This document shows positions 1 through 8,046 of a stretch of 64,000 bases of DNA, in pieces. Below the pieces are notes generated by a model. It ran no database searches. It was not told where the DNA came from and saw only the letters and a program-made list of their open reading frames with translations. Made by a program: the position numbers and the translations under genes. This stretch comes from Edaphobacter lichenicola (GTDB lineage Bacteria > Acidobacteriota > Terriglobia > Terriglobales > Acidobacteriaceae). The stretch is from assembly GCF_025264645.1 (NCBI RefSeq), contig NZ_CP073696.1:3100001-3164000 (forward strand), read 5' to 3'. Positions within the stretch are counted from its first letter, which is position 1. Each line of letters begins with the position of its first letter.

Positions 1-2
1 TC

Positions 3-428
3 GCCGCCAACAAAGCCGCCATCGCCGCAGACAACAAGCGCTTCGGCGAACTCGGCCAATACAACATCCTCGGCGAAACTACCGTTCTCTTCGGCAACGG
101 CAAAACCGCCGTAGATCCGCAGTATCAAGCTCAGCTCCTGCAGTTGGCCCAGCAAGCCAAGGGAATCACCGCCTACATCATCCAGGTTCAGGGCTATGCC
201 TCTGCCGTCGGCAGCGCCGCACTGAACCAGAGACTCAGCAGTGAACGAGCCAGCGCCGTCACCGCAATCCTCGAGCAACAGGGCCAGGTGCCCCTCACCA
301 ACATGCTCGCTCCAGGCGCCATGGGCACCTCAAACCAGGTCGACTCCGACAAAACCGCAGAAGGTCAAGCCGAGAATCGCCGCGTAGTCGTCAGAATCCT
401 GCAAAACAAAGGCATCGCAGGTAGCTAA
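3..428 (+). CDS. OmpA-family protein, C-terminal part (5' truncated)
   Basis: The reading frame is open from the left edge to the stop at 426-428, so only the C-terminal ~141 residues are present. They contain an OmpA/MotB-type peptidoglycan-binding fold: a beta-strand with FGNGKTAV, then the IQVQGYASAVG strand, the LNQRLSSERASAV helix that follows the conserved Gly in this family, and an ENRRVVVRIL C-terminal strand. Proteins with this domain anchor the outer membrane or a lipoprotein to the cell wall. The upstream residues, rich in Ala and Lys, look like a linker or helical spacer. What precedes the domain (barrel or lipoprotein) lies outside the window. The gene faces dnaJ and shares a terminator with it. 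Confidence 0.8.
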   Translation, partial: AANKAAIAADNKRFGELGQYNILGETTVLFGNGKTAVDPQYQAQLLQLAQQAKGITAYIIQVQGYASAVGSAALNQRLSSERASAVTAILEQQGQVPLTNMLAPGAMGTSNQVDSDKTAEGQAENRRVVVRILQNKGIAGS

Positions 429-451
429 TCACCAATATCTCCATCACCAAC

Positions 452-482
452 AAAAGTGCCCGAGCCAAAGCCCGGGCACTTC
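452..482. terminator. Hairpin between convergent OmpA-like gene and dnaJ
   Basis: AAGTGCCCG (454-462) pairs with CGGGCACTT (473-481) around a 10-nt loop. It lies between two genes that converge. The A-run before it and short T-rich stretch after it suit a bidirectional terminator, although neither U-tract is long. Confidence 0.6.
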
Positions 483-513
483 AAATTGCTCGCAATCTTA
501 TTAACTAAGCTGA

Positions 514-1662
514 CTAGCTAAAGATATCCTTCACCTTCTCAAACAACCCACGCGACGTCGGCGTATTCTCCACCACCATCGTCTCGCTCAACTGCTTGAG
601 TAACTCTCTCTGTTGCTTATTCAACTTCCCTGGCGTCTCTACACGAATCTCAACAATCAGGTCGCCCTTTCCATGCGAGTTCAGATGCGGCACACCTTTA
701 CCCCGTAGCTTGAACGCCTTCCCACTCTGCGTTCCCTCGGGAACCTTGATCGTCGCCGCACCTTCGAGCGTCTGAATCTCAAGCTCCGTTCCCAACGCCG
801 CCTGCGGAAACGAGATCGGCATCACACAATGCAGATCGTCTCCATCACGCTCGAAGAACTTATGCGCCTTCACACTCAGCACAACATACAAGTCGCCGGA
901 AGGCCCCGCAAACTTACCCGCCTCTCCCTCACCCGAGTAGCGAATCCGCGTATCCTGCTCCACGCCCGCAGGCACCTTCACCAAAATGGAGTGCTCTCGC
1001 TGAACCACGGTCTGACCTTTGCACGTCTGGCATGGATCAACGATCAACGTGCCCGTCCCGCTGCAGACCGAGCAAGTCCGGGCCACAGAGAAGAAGCCCT
1101 GCTGGAACCTCTGCTGCCCACGTCCACCGCACTGCGTGCAGGTCACGGGAGCCTTGCCCTTCGCCGCGCCCGTGCCCTTGCAATCCGTGCACGTCTCCGT
1201 GCGTCGGATGGTGATCTCCTTCTCCTTGCCGAAGACCGCCTCCTCAAACTCGAGCGTCAGGTCGTACCGCAGATCGCGCCCACGCTGCACACGCGAAGCC
1301 TGCCGCCCGCTCCCGCCCATGTTGAACATCTCGCCAAACAGATCGCCGAAGATGTCTCCAAGATCCTGCGCATTGCCGCTGAAACCCCCGCCAAACGGCC
1401 CGCCTGCACCGCCAGCGCCACCCTGAAACGCAGCATGCCCGTACCGGTCATACGCGGCTCGCTTCTCGGGATCGCTCAGCACCTGGTACGCCTCGCTGCA
1501 CTCCTTGAACTTCTCCTCGGCCTTCGGGTCGTCTGGATTACGATCCGGGTGATACTGCATGGCCAACTTCCGATAGGAGGTCTTCAACTCCTGATCGCTC
1601 GCGTCTCGCGAAACACTCAACACTTCGTAGTAATCAACCTTCGTCACGTTTGCCGTCGCCAT
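514..1662 (-). CDS. dnaJ: Chaperone protein DnaJ (Hsp40)
   Basis: This 382-aa protein is a type I J-protein that stimulates DnaK ATPase activity and delivers substrates. It has an N-terminal J domain with the HPD motif at 38-40, a Gly/Phe-rich linker (about 80-120), a zinc-binding region with four CxxC pairs (Cys158/161, 175/178, 197/200, 211/214) and a C-terminal substrate-binding region. The fourth zinc repeat reads CQTCKGQT and lacks the last Gly of CxxCxGxG. It is the last gene of a minus-strand run hrcA-grpE-small ORF-dnaJ; dnaK is not in this cluster. The ribosome binding site is weak (GAGA-type), and the start is 4 bp after the stop of the preceding small gene, so translational coupling is likely. 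Confidence 0.97.
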   Translation of the reverse strand: MATANVTKVDYYEVLSVSRDASDQELKTSYRKLAMQYHPDRNPDDPKAEEKFKECSEAYQVLSDPEKRAAYDRYGHAAFQGGAGGAGGPFGGGFSGNAQDLGDIFGDLFGEMFNMGGSGRQASRVQRGRDLRYDLTLEFEEAVFGKEKEITIRRTETCTDCKGTGAAKGKAPVTCTQCGGRGQQRFQQGFFSVARTCSVCSGTGTLIVDPCQTCKGQTVVQREHSILVKVPAGVEQDTRIRYSGEGEAGKFAGPSGDLYVVLSVKAHKFFERDGDDLHCVMPISFPQAALGTELEIQTLEGAATIKVPEGTQSGKAFKLRGKGVPHLNSHGKGDLIVEIRVETPGKLNKQQRELLKQLSETMVVENTPTSRGLFEKVKDIFS

Positions 1663-1666
1663 ATCT

Positions 1667-1921
1667 CTAGAATCTCTCTCTAATTCTCTCGAACCAAGCT
1701 AAAAAAAGCACCAACAAACTCCACTTGATAACACCAGCCCAACAGAAAAGCATCGTGATTCCAACCACAAACAGGTTGCCGCACCGCTCAAACAAATTTT
1801 CATTCCGGGCGTAGCCAGGAAACTCTGTCTTTGCAGTTGCAGTCCCACCCGCATCTGCGTTTGTCTGTTCTTTTGCTGTTATCCCGTAGGGATCCGCTTC
1901 TGCTCTCCTCGCTTCAGCCAT
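1667..1921 (-). CDS. Small two-helix membrane protein between grpE and dnaJ
   Basis: An 84-aa hypothetical protein. I chose the ATG at 1921 because GGGAGG lies 3 nt upstream. The first ~30 residues are polar and partly encoded by a copy of the dispersed repeat (the ATCCCGTAGGGATC core), so the N-terminus may be repeat-derived. Two hydrophobic segments follow (GNLFVVGITMLFCWAGVI and SLLVLFLAWF), ending in a basic tail, RIRERF. It ends 4 bp before dnaJ. I recognise no family. Its position in the heat-shock cluster is the only hint of function, and the gene could be spurious. Confidence 0.45.
   Translation of the reverse strand: MAEARRAEADPYGITAKEQTNADAGGTATAKTEFPGYARNENLFERCGNLFVVGITMLFCWAGVIKWSLLVLFLAWFERIRERF
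1876..1905. repeat. Dispersed extragenic repeat, short copy
   Basis: A GTTATCCCGTAGGGATCCGC core resembling the copies near 2846, 5295, 9811, 36611 and 47797. It falls inside the 5' end of the small membrane-protein ORF. Confidence 0.5.
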
Positions 1922-1947
1922 AGGCCTCCCGATCAACCAGAAGAAGA

Positions 1948-1965
1948 AAGGGGCTTCAGCCCCTT
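1948..1965 (-). terminator. GGGGCTTCAGCCCC hairpin after grpE
   Basis: AAGGGGC and GCCCCTT are separated by TTCA. On the minus strand the stem is followed by TTTCTTCTTC, which makes a terminator-like structure 26 nt beyond the grpE stop. The same stem type recurs near 2924 and 2965, so it may instead be a repeat-family hairpin. Confidence 0.5.
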
Positions 1966-1990
1966 GGGTACTCCCTCTTCTTCAAACCAA

Positions 1991-2560
1991 CTAATCCGCA
2001 ACCTGATCTGGATTCGCCGCAATTCTCACCAGAGCCGGACGCAGCAGCTTCTCACGAATCTTGTATCCCCGGCGAATCTCCTCCAACACCTGGTGGTCTG
2101 GAAACTCCTTCGTTTCGATGCTCCCCAGAGCCTCGTGGATTCGAGGATCAAACTGTGTCCCCACGGTCTCAACCGCCTGAACGTTCAGCCCCTTCAGCGC
2201 ATCTTCCATCTGCTTCAGAATCAGCTCCACACCGGCTCTCAGCTGCTCCGCCGTTCCATCCGCCTTCAGCGCCAGCTGAAAATTATCCATCACTCCAAGA
2301 AACGGCTCAACCGTATTCGATATCGTGTAGTCCCTGGAGTCGGCCCGCTCCTTGATCTCACGCTTCCGCGCATTGTCGAACTCGGCCTGCAGCCGCGCCA
2401 GCCGATCCAGCAACTGATCCCGCTCGCCCTTCACCTGCTCCAGCTCAGCCTTCTCCGGACTAACCTCGTTAATCGGCTCAACGTCAGAACCCACACCCAC
2501 CTCCGGGTCAACAACTCCCTGCCCGTTTATCTCATCCTGCATCTCTTTAGAGCTCCTCAT
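1991..2560 (-). CDS. grpE: Nucleotide exchange factor GrpE
   Basis: GrpE is the homodimeric nucleotide exchange factor that releases ADP from DnaK. This version is 189 aa from the ATG at 2560, which has AGAGG about 7 nt upstream; an ATG at 2542 with AGGAG upstream is equally plausible. The frame stays open further upstream to 2659, but that stretch overlaps low-complexity repeat DNA and I exclude it. A long N-terminal coiled coil (KAELEQVKGERDQLLDRL) precedes the head domain. The GrpE signature is clear near the C-terminus: FDPRIHEALGSIE, then a GYKIREKLLRPALVRIA segment. It lies downstream of hrcA, separated by about 630 bp of repeats. Confidence 0.95.
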   Translation of the reverse strand: MRSSKEMQDEINGQGVVDPEVGVGSDVEPINEVSPEKAELEQVKGERDQLLDRLARLQAEFDNARKREIKERADSRDYTISNTVEPFLGVMDNFQLALKADGTAEQLRAGVELILKQMEDALKGLNVQAVETVGTQFDPRIHEALGSIETKEFPDHQVLEEIRRGYKIREKLLRPALVRIAANPDQVAD

Positions 2561-2659
2561 CGTAGTACCTCTTCTATTGTTGCCCATCCGGGCCCATCGC
2601 GCGAACTCGTCTTTGGCGTTCATGACAAAACCCTCTATCCGCGTCCGCACCACTTGCAC

Positions 2660-3191
2660 CGCTGTTCCTTCTCGCCGTCTTACCGCTATCGTTCGTTTTC
2701 TTACTGTTACCGTTCGCCGTCTTACCGTTCGTTCATTCTCGTCGTCATTCTGACCTTGAGCGTAGTCGAATGGGAAGGAATCCCTGTATTGCAGCCGTAG
2801 TCGTAGTTGCCTGTTCTTGGCTCCTGCAGTTTCCAGTTTTCTTGCTTGTGATCCCGCAGGGATCTGCTTCCGTCTTTGCTTTACCGTTGCCTGCTCTTCG
2901 CTTCTGCCGTTGCTTCTAGGTAACCCAAGGCTTCAGCCTTGGGCTCTCGACGAATCAGAGCAGAAGGGGGGCTTTAGCCCCTGGGGTCTGTCTTCCTCCG
3001 CCACTACGAAAAATAAATCTCAAAACTCTGGCGTATCTTCCGACTTCAAAAAAATTGGCTGCCAAATCACCACATTCACCATACAAAACACCACAAACTG
3101 ACCACAAAATCACCACAAGAAACACCCTATTTTCTCAAAAACCCCCGCAAAAACCACCTTCCACCACGCCTAAAAAAATCTGCCTGAAAAA
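2660..3191. repeat. Repeat-rich intergenic region between hrcA and grpE
   Basis: No convincing gene lies in this gap. It holds degenerate direct repeats of CGCCGTCTTACCG and related CCGTTCGTT units (about 2670-2735), a GTCATTCTGACC...GGAATCCCTGTATTGCAG element (2744-2794), an ATCCCGCAGGGATCTGC element (2846-2876), a CCCAAGGC-TTCA-GCCTTGGG hairpin (2924-2943) and a GGGGC-TTTA-GCCCC hairpin (about 2965-2983). From about 3050 to 3180 the plus strand is AC-rich, with repeated ACCACA words. The elements belong to the families seen elsewhere in the window. Confidence 0.6.
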
Positions 3192-4280
3192 TCAATCGAC
3201 CGGATGCAAGATCCGGTCAAAGACCTGCGCGATATAGCTCACCGCATTCATCGTGTTCTCGTAGTGAATCCGCTTCGGCCCAATCACCCCAACCGTCCCC
3301 CGGCTCTCGCCGCCCATCCGCGCTGGCGCTGCTATCAGCACAAGTCCAGCCATCTCAGGAGCTTGCTCCTCCAGATCGAACACCACCCTCACACTCTCCT
3401 GCCGCGCATCGATATACGCATTCAGCAGCTCCACCAATCGCTGCTTCGCCTCCAGCGCCGTCAAAACCTCCCGCAGACGCTCCCTATCCTCTTGAGAACC
3501 AACAAGATTCGCAACTCCATCCACATACACCGTCTGCACCGGAATCCCAGCCTCCGGCACCGTCTTCATCCAAAGCTGCTGCACCGAGTTCAGCAGCCTC
3601 TGATATTCGTTCTGCTCCCGCTCCACCAGCCGCGCGATCTCAGCCCTGACCCGCTCCACGCTCCAACCGCGAAAGTTCTCATTAAGAAAATTCGACGCAA
3701 TCTCTAACTCCCTTACAGTCAGATCTTTATCGAGCGCAAGCACCCGATCTCGCACCAGCCCGCTTCGGGTCACCACCACAGCCAGCACCCGCGAAGGAGC
3801 CAACCGCGAAAAATGTACATGCTCCAACATCTCCCCGTCCGCCGCCGCCGCAATCGCTACACCCACCCCACTCGACAGCGTAGCCAGCACATGCGACGTC
3901 CGCTCCAGCACCGCCTGCGTCCCCGCAAGTCCAACAAAATTCGAGTCTATCTCTGATCGTGATCGGGCCGACAACCGTCCCGCATCAATTCTGGGATTCG
4001 CGCCGCCGCTCAACTGCTCCACAAACATCCGAAACGCCCGCGCCGTGGGAATTCGCCCCGCCGACGTATGCGGCTGCTCCAGTAGACCCGCGTCTGCCAA
4101 CTCCGCCATCTCGTTCCGCACCGTAGCTGGACTAAGCCCCGAGCTTTCCCCGAGTTGCAGCCGCGCGATCGTACCCGACCCGACCGGCTCACCCGTCTCG
4201 ATGTAGCTCTCAATAATGGCCGTCAGAATAGCTCTCTGCCGCGCCGAAACCCGCTCCGCATCCGCCATCCATCCCTCCAC
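3192..4280 (-). CDS. hrcA: Heat-inducible transcription repressor HrcA
   Basis: HrcA represses heat-shock operons by binding CIRCE and is activated by GroEL. The 362-aa length is normal. The N-terminus has the winged-helix segment RQRAILTAIIESYIETGEPVG and the SPATVRNEMAELADAGLLEQPHTSAGRIPT motif region typical of HrcA. The central and C-terminal parts carry the GAF-like dimerisation region, ending with the conserved RIHYENTMNAVSYIA and a short LHPVD tail. It is the first gene of the minus-strand cluster with grpE and dnaJ. I found no CIRCE inverted repeat (TTAGCACTC-N9-GAGTGCTAA) upstream of it or of grpE. Confidence 0.95.
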   Translation of the reverse strand: MEGWMADAERVSARQRAILTAIIESYIETGEPVGSGTIARLQLGESSGLSPATVRNEMAELADAGLLEQPHTSAGRIPTARAFRMFVEQLSGGANPRIDAGRLSARSRSEIDSNFVGLAGTQAVLERTSHVLATLSSGVGVAIAAAADGEMLEHVHFSRLAPSRVLAVVVTRSGLVRDRVLALDKDLTVRELEIASNFLNENFRGWSVERVRAEIARLVEREQNEYQRLLNSVQQLWMKTVPEAGIPVQTVYVDGVANLVGSQEDRERLREVLTALEAKQRLVELLNAYIDARQESVRVVFDLEEQAPEMAGLVLIAAPARMGGESRGTVGVIGPKRIHYENTMNAVSYIAQVFDRILHPVD

Positions 4281-4401
4281 TCTTTAACTCTACGCCCGCC
4301 GTCAAGCCCACAAAACCGACCAAAACAAACAGTTTCGAAAGGTATACGAGTCACGAAGTGACCGCGCCGCGCGCAGCGGCCCGTCCAGCGAGGACAAACC
4401 C

Positions 4402-5235
4402 TTACGAGATCTCCAACACATCCTCACTCTTCGCCGCAATCTCCTTCGCCTTCTCCGCAACCTTAGCCGCAATCAGGTAGAAATCCCTCCCCAGCTTCGA
4501 CTCCGGCCCTGCAAGTGACACTGGCAGCCCTTTATCCCCGCCCTCGCGAATCTGCGGGTCCAGCTCTACCGCCCCAAGAAACTCCAACCCAAACTGCGCC
4601 GCCGTCCGCTCCGTCCCGCCAGCGCCAAACACATCGATCACCTGCCCATCCGGCAGCGTCATCTGCGACATATTCTCCACCAGGCCAATCACTTCCACAT
4701 TCACCTGATGAAACATCTCCAACGCCTTCCGCGCATCCTGCAACGCCACACCCGAGCCCGTCGAAACCACAACAGCACCAGTCAGCGGCACCGTCTGCAC
4801 CAGCGAAATCACCACATCGCCTGTCCCCGGAGGCAGATCGATGATCAAAAAATCCAACTCTCCCCACTCCACCTGCTGCAAAAACTGCCGAATAATCTGG
4901 TGCAGCATCGGGCCACGCATCACCATAGGCTTGTCCCCAGGCGAGATCAACCCCACCGAAATAAACTTCACCCCATGCGACAAGATTGGCTCAATCCGAT
5001 TCTCCCCGACAATATTCGGCTGGCGCGTAACCCCCAGCATCATAGGCACATTTGGGCCGTAGATATCTGCATCGATCAACCCAACCCGGTATCCAAGCTT
5101 GCCCAGCGAAACCGCCAGGTTAACCGCAACAGTGGTCTTTCCCACGCCGCCTTTACCGCTTCCAATCGCCACAACATGCGCCACACCCGGCAAAGGCTGC
5201 GGCCCCTGCGGTACTCCTGCTCCTGTATGTCCCAT
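4402..5235 (-). CDS. Mrp/NBP35-family P-loop ATPase (ApbC-like)
   Basis: Mrp/ApbC proteins are dimeric deviant-Walker ATPases that carry and transfer Fe-S clusters. The start is the ATG at 5235, with AGGAG 7 nt upstream; the 277-aa product begins MGHTGAG. The deviant Walker A GKGGVGKTT lies near residue 30 and is followed by a D-A-D-I-Y-G-P-N-V-P segment and the LIIDLPPGTGD motif. Two features of many Mrp proteins are missing: the N-terminal MIP18/DUF59 domain, and the C-terminal CxxC pair, which is replaced by TLPDGQVIDVFGAGG after ENMSQ. It therefore may not hold a bridging [4Fe-4S] cluster in the usual way. Downstream gene order does not indicate a partner. Confidence 0.88.
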   Translation of the reverse strand: MGHTGAGVPQGPQPLPGVAHVVAIGSGKGGVGKTTVAVNLAVSLGKLGYRVGLIDADIYGPNVPMMLGVTRQPNIVGENRIEPILSHGVKFISVGLISPGDKPMVMRGPMLHQIIRQFLQQVEWGELDFLIIDLPPGTGDVVISLVQTVPLTGAVVVSTGSGVALQDARKALEMFHQVNVEVIGLVENMSQMTLPDGQVIDVFGAGGTERTAAQFGLEFLGAVELDPQIREGGDKGLPVSLAGPESKLGRDFYLIAAKVAEKAKEIAAKSEDVLEIS

Positions 5236-5294
5236 ACCCTTCTCCTGAAAAACCAATTGCCAAATCAGCTGAGGCTCTTGTCGTTAAGCAGCTT

Positions 5295-5336
5295 TTGTTG
5301 TCATCCCGCAGCGCAGCGAAGGAATTTGCTTCACAA
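5295..5336. repeat. Dispersed extragenic repeat copy
   Basis: Contains TTGTTGTCATCCCGCAGCGC followed by AGCGAAGGAATTTGC. It is related to the other GTCATYCC...GGAATC elements and lies between the Mrp and thioesterase genes. Confidence 0.5.
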
Positions 5337-5344
5337 TACGCCGC

Positions 5345-5866
5345 TCAAACGTGCCAGCCCGCTCCAAGCGCTGCGCGCATCTCTTTCTTCCTCTGCGTCT
5401 CACCAGCGCGCATCTCCCGTCGTCGCCCTGCATCCTCAAATCGACGCTTCTGGTGCTCTGTCTCCGGAACAACCTGCGGAACAACCAGTCGATTCCCCTC
5501 GCGATCCACTGCGACAAACGTCAGATACGCCGAAGAAACATGGCGCAACCGTTGCTCCCGCACGTCCTCAACCATCACCCGCACACCAATCTCCATCGAA
5601 GTCCGAAACGCACGGTTCACACTCGCCTTCAAAATCAGCAACTCTCCAACTCGCACCGGGGCAACAAAGTCCAGATGATCCATGCTCGCCGTCACTGTAA
5701 AGGCTCGTGCATGTCGCGAAGCAGCCATCGCTCCCACCAGGTCGATGTACTGCATCAACCGTCCGCCAAACAAGCTTCCCAACGCATTCGAGTCTGCAGG
5801 CAGGACGATCTCGCTCCGCTCCGACTGCGACTCAGCCACCGTACGTTCTAAAACCAAATCGCTCAT
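5345..5866 (-). CDS. Acyl-CoA thioesterase, hotdog fold (YciA/BACH type)
   Basis: Cytosolic enzyme that hydrolyses acyl-CoA esters to fatty acid and CoA. From the ATG at 5866 it has 173 aa with a single hotdog domain. The diagnostic N-terminal stretch is LPADSNALGSLFGGRLM, where the Asn and Asp residues around the helix are active-site positions in this family, followed by MAASRHA and the VTASMDHLDFVAPVRVGE strand. The last ~35 residues (RRFEDAGRRREMRAGETQ) form a charged, probably helical tail often present in this subfamily. The start is tentative because no strong ribosome binding site is visible. It is transcribed alone. Confidence 0.85.
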   Translation of the reverse strand: MSDLVLERTVAESQSERSEIVLPADSNALGSLFGGRLMQYIDLVGAMAASRHARAFTVTASMDHLDFVAPVRVGELLILKASVNRAFRTSMEIGVRVMVEDVREQRLRHVSSAYLTFVAVDREGNRLVVPQVVPETEHQKRRFEDAGRRREMRAGETQRKKEMRAALGAGWHV

Positions 5867-6039
5867 TCCTACAAGTCTAAATCCCCAAAGAATCCCGTGC
5901 AGAGATGAAGCCGCGAGGATACGCCATCGATGATTGCAAGGCCTCATGTCGGAGCTCTAAACGATCTTCCTCAACCTCTGCTCTGCGCTCATAACCAGCC
6001 AACTTGCCAACCTACCCTACAACACAGCACCATCAGTAG

Positions 6040-6351
6040 ATGGACAAGATCGCAGCCCTCACCGAAATCCTCCACGCCGACCCCACCAACGCCTTCGCCC
6101 GCTACGGCCTCGCCATGGAGCACATCAGCCAGGGACAAACCGACACGGCGCTTGCCGAGTTCGCCACCCTTATCCACCACAACCCCGACTACGTCCCCGC
6201 CTACCAGATGTCCGCCCAGACCCTTGCCCGTCTCAATCGGTACTCAGAAGCCGTCACCCGACTGAAAGACGGCTTAGCCGCGGCTCAACGCACCAAAAAC
6301 ACCCACGCCGCCAGTGAAATGCAGACTCTCCTCGACGACCTCACACTCTAA
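6040..6351 (+). CDS. Small TPR-repeat protein
   Basis: A 103-aa cytosolic protein made almost entirely of tetratricopeptide repeats: DPTNAFARYGLAMEHISQGQTDTALAEF and NPDYVPAYQMSAQTLARLNRYSEAV have the W/L-G-Y-A-F-A-P spacing of TPRs. No signal peptide or membrane segment is present. It is probably a protein-interaction adaptor. It precedes the AAA+ gene by 75 bp on the same strand. Similar short TPR proteins are common in acidobacterial genomes, but I cannot assign a partner. Confidence 0.75.
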   Translation: MDKIAALTEILHADPTNAFARYGLAMEHISQGQTDTALAEFATLIHHNPDYVPAYQMSAQTLARLNRYSEAVTRLKDGLAAAQRTKNTHAASEMQTLLDDLTL

Positions 6352-6415
6352 CCCGAAAACCATCGATCCAATCAATCCGCTGGTCTTCCCGCACCGTTCA
6401 TCGACGCCAAACATC

Positions 6416-6421
6416 TATACT
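6416..6421 (+). promoter_or_regulatory. Candidate -10 box of a leaderless AAA+ mRNA
   Basis: TATACT ends 5 nt before the ATG at 6427 and no Shine-Dalgarno sequence is present. Transcription from this box would start at or next to the ATG. No good -35 is visible. Confidence 0.35.
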
Positions 6422-6426
6422 TAGAC

Positions 6427-7962
6427 ATGGCGACCTCACTCCCGACCACCCTAGGCTCTCTTCGCGCCAGTGAATTCACCCCAGCCCGCCTGGCACGCAG
6501 CGTTAAAGACGAGCTTCGCGAAAATCTCATCGCCAAACTCCGCGAATCTGCGAAGACCAAGGCTCCGCTCTTCCCCGGAATCGTCGGCTACGAAGACACA
6601 GTCGTCCCCCAGATCGTCAACGCTGTCCTTTCAAAGCACAACTTCATCCTCCTCGGGCTCCGCGGCCAGGCTAAATCCCGCATCCTCCGCTCGCTCACAA
6701 CCTTGCTCGATCCGCACTCCCCCTACGTCGCCGGCTCAGAGGTGCGCGATAACCCCTACGCGCCCATCTCCAAGTTCAGCCGCGACCTCATCGCAAAGAT
6801 GGGCGACGAGACACCCATCGCGTGGATGACTCCCGACGATCGCTTTGTAGAAAAACTTGCTACACCCGACGTCACCGTAGCCGACCTCGTCGGCGACATC
6901 GACCCCATCAAAGCCGCGCGCAGCAACCAGGACCTCGGCAGCGAGCTCACCATGCACTATGGCCTGCTCCCACGCGCCAACCGCGGCATCTTCGCCATCA
7001 ACGAGATCCCCGATCTCGCTGGCAAAATTCAAGTTGCCCTCTTCAACATCATGCAGGAGGGCGACGTCCAGATTAAGGGCTATCCCGTCCGCCTGCCACT
7101 CGACGTTGCCATCGTCTTCTCCGCTAACCCCGAGGACTACACCGCTCGCGGCAAGATCGTCACGCCACTCAAAGATCGCATCGGCAGCGAAATCCGCACG
7201 CATTATCCCGAGGACGTAGAAGAAGGCATCGCGATCACCACTCAGGAAGCCTGGTCCAAGCGCCCGGCCTCGGAGATCGAGATCCCTCACTACATCCGCC
7301 AGATCGTCGAACAGATCGCCTTCTCCGCTCGCGAAGATAAGAAGGTGGATAAGCGCAGCGGTGTTTCGCAACGACTCCCCATCAGCACCATGGAGCTGGT
7401 CATCTCGAACGCCGAACGCCGCGCCCTTCTTCACGATGAATCAGTCGCCGTACCTCGTGTCGGAGACATCTACACAGCGCTCCCTGGCATCAGCGGCAAG
7501 ATCGAACTCGAGTACGAAGGCGAAATGCGTGGAGCCGACACCGTCATCCGCGAGATTATCCGTCAGTCTGTCGCCACCGTCTTCGACAAATACTTCGCCG
7601 CAACCAACACGCAGCAGATCGAGCAGTGGTTCAATCTAGGCGGAACAGTCCAGCTCAACGACGCACAGGCGTCCAGCGGTTCGCTCGAAGAGTTGAAACA
7701 GATCCAAGGGCTTATCGAAAAACTCTCACCGCTCGAAATCAACTCGAAGTCAAAACCAGAGATCACGGTCAGCGCCGCAGAGTTCCTACTCGAAGGTATG
7801 TACGCTCACAAGCGCCTCAGCCGCACCGAAGAGCGCAGCTTCAGCGCTGCCGAAAAGAAATCTCGCAACGATCAGGCATCACAGTACGCCGAGAAGATGC
7901 GCGAACGCGAGATCGAACGCGACGACTATGCCAAAAACCGTACCCGCCGCGGCTTCAACTAA
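6427..7962 (+). CDS. ChlI/MoxR-like AAA+ ATPase
   Basis: A 511-aa AAA+ protein related to magnesium-chelatase subunit I and the MoxR group. The Walker A region is GLRGQAKS (77-84), with Ala in place of the second Gly of GxGKS. The Walker B region reads GIFAINEIPDL, so Asp is replaced by Asn192 before the conserved Glu193. Sensor 1 is VVFSANPEDYTARG-like. Inserts include the region 100-175 before Walker B and a long charged C-terminal tail (about 455-511) rich in Arg, Lys and Glu. MoxR/ChlI ATPases act with VWA-domain partners; a VWA gene follows 513 bp downstream with a small exported protein between them, suggesting one functional unit. The substrate is unknown. Confidence 0.85.
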   Translation: MATSLPTTLGSLRASEFTPARLARSVKDELRENLIAKLRESAKTKAPLFPGIVGYEDTVVPQIVNAVLSKHNFILLGLRGQAKSRILRSLTTLLDPHSPYVAGSEVRDNPYAPISKFSRDLIAKMGDETPIAWMTPDDRFVEKLATPDVTVADLVGDIDPIKAARSNQDLGSELTMHYGLLPRANRGIFAINEIPDLAGKIQVALFNIMQEGDVQIKGYPVRLPLDVAIVFSANPEDYTARGKIVTPLKDRIGSEIRTHYPEDVEEGIAITTQEAWSKRPASEIEIPHYIRQIVEQIAFSAREDKKVDKRSGVSQRLPISTMELVISNAERRALLHDESVAVPRVGDIYTALPGISGKIELEYEGEMRGADTVIREIIRQSVATVFDKYFAATNTQQIEQWFNLGGTVQLNDAQASSGSLEELKQIQGLIEKLSPLEINSKSKPEITVSAAEFLLEGMYAHKRLSRTEERSFSAAEKKSRNDQASQYAEKMREREIERDDYAKNRTRRGFN

Positions 7963-7986
7963 CCCGCGACTATCGAGTTAAATCTT

Positions 7987-8036
7987 GTTGTCACTCCGCA
8001 CCCTGAGCGAAGCCGAAGCGAGAGGTATCCGTTACA
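7987..8036. repeat. Dispersed extragenic repeat copy
   Basis: GTTGTCACTCCGCACCCTGAGCGAAGCCGAAGCGAGAGGTATCC-type element. It matches the copy at 2744-2794 in general layout (GTCAYTC, CCTGAGCG, GGTATCC) but is diverged. Confidence 0.45.
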
Positions 8037-8046
8037 ACCCAACACC

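Noticed and set aside
829..1683. Long plus-strand frame opposite dnaJ (284 codons)
   Set aside because: It is antisense to an unambiguous dnaJ, has Arg/Leu/His-rich composition typical of high-GC shadows, and no domain or start site.
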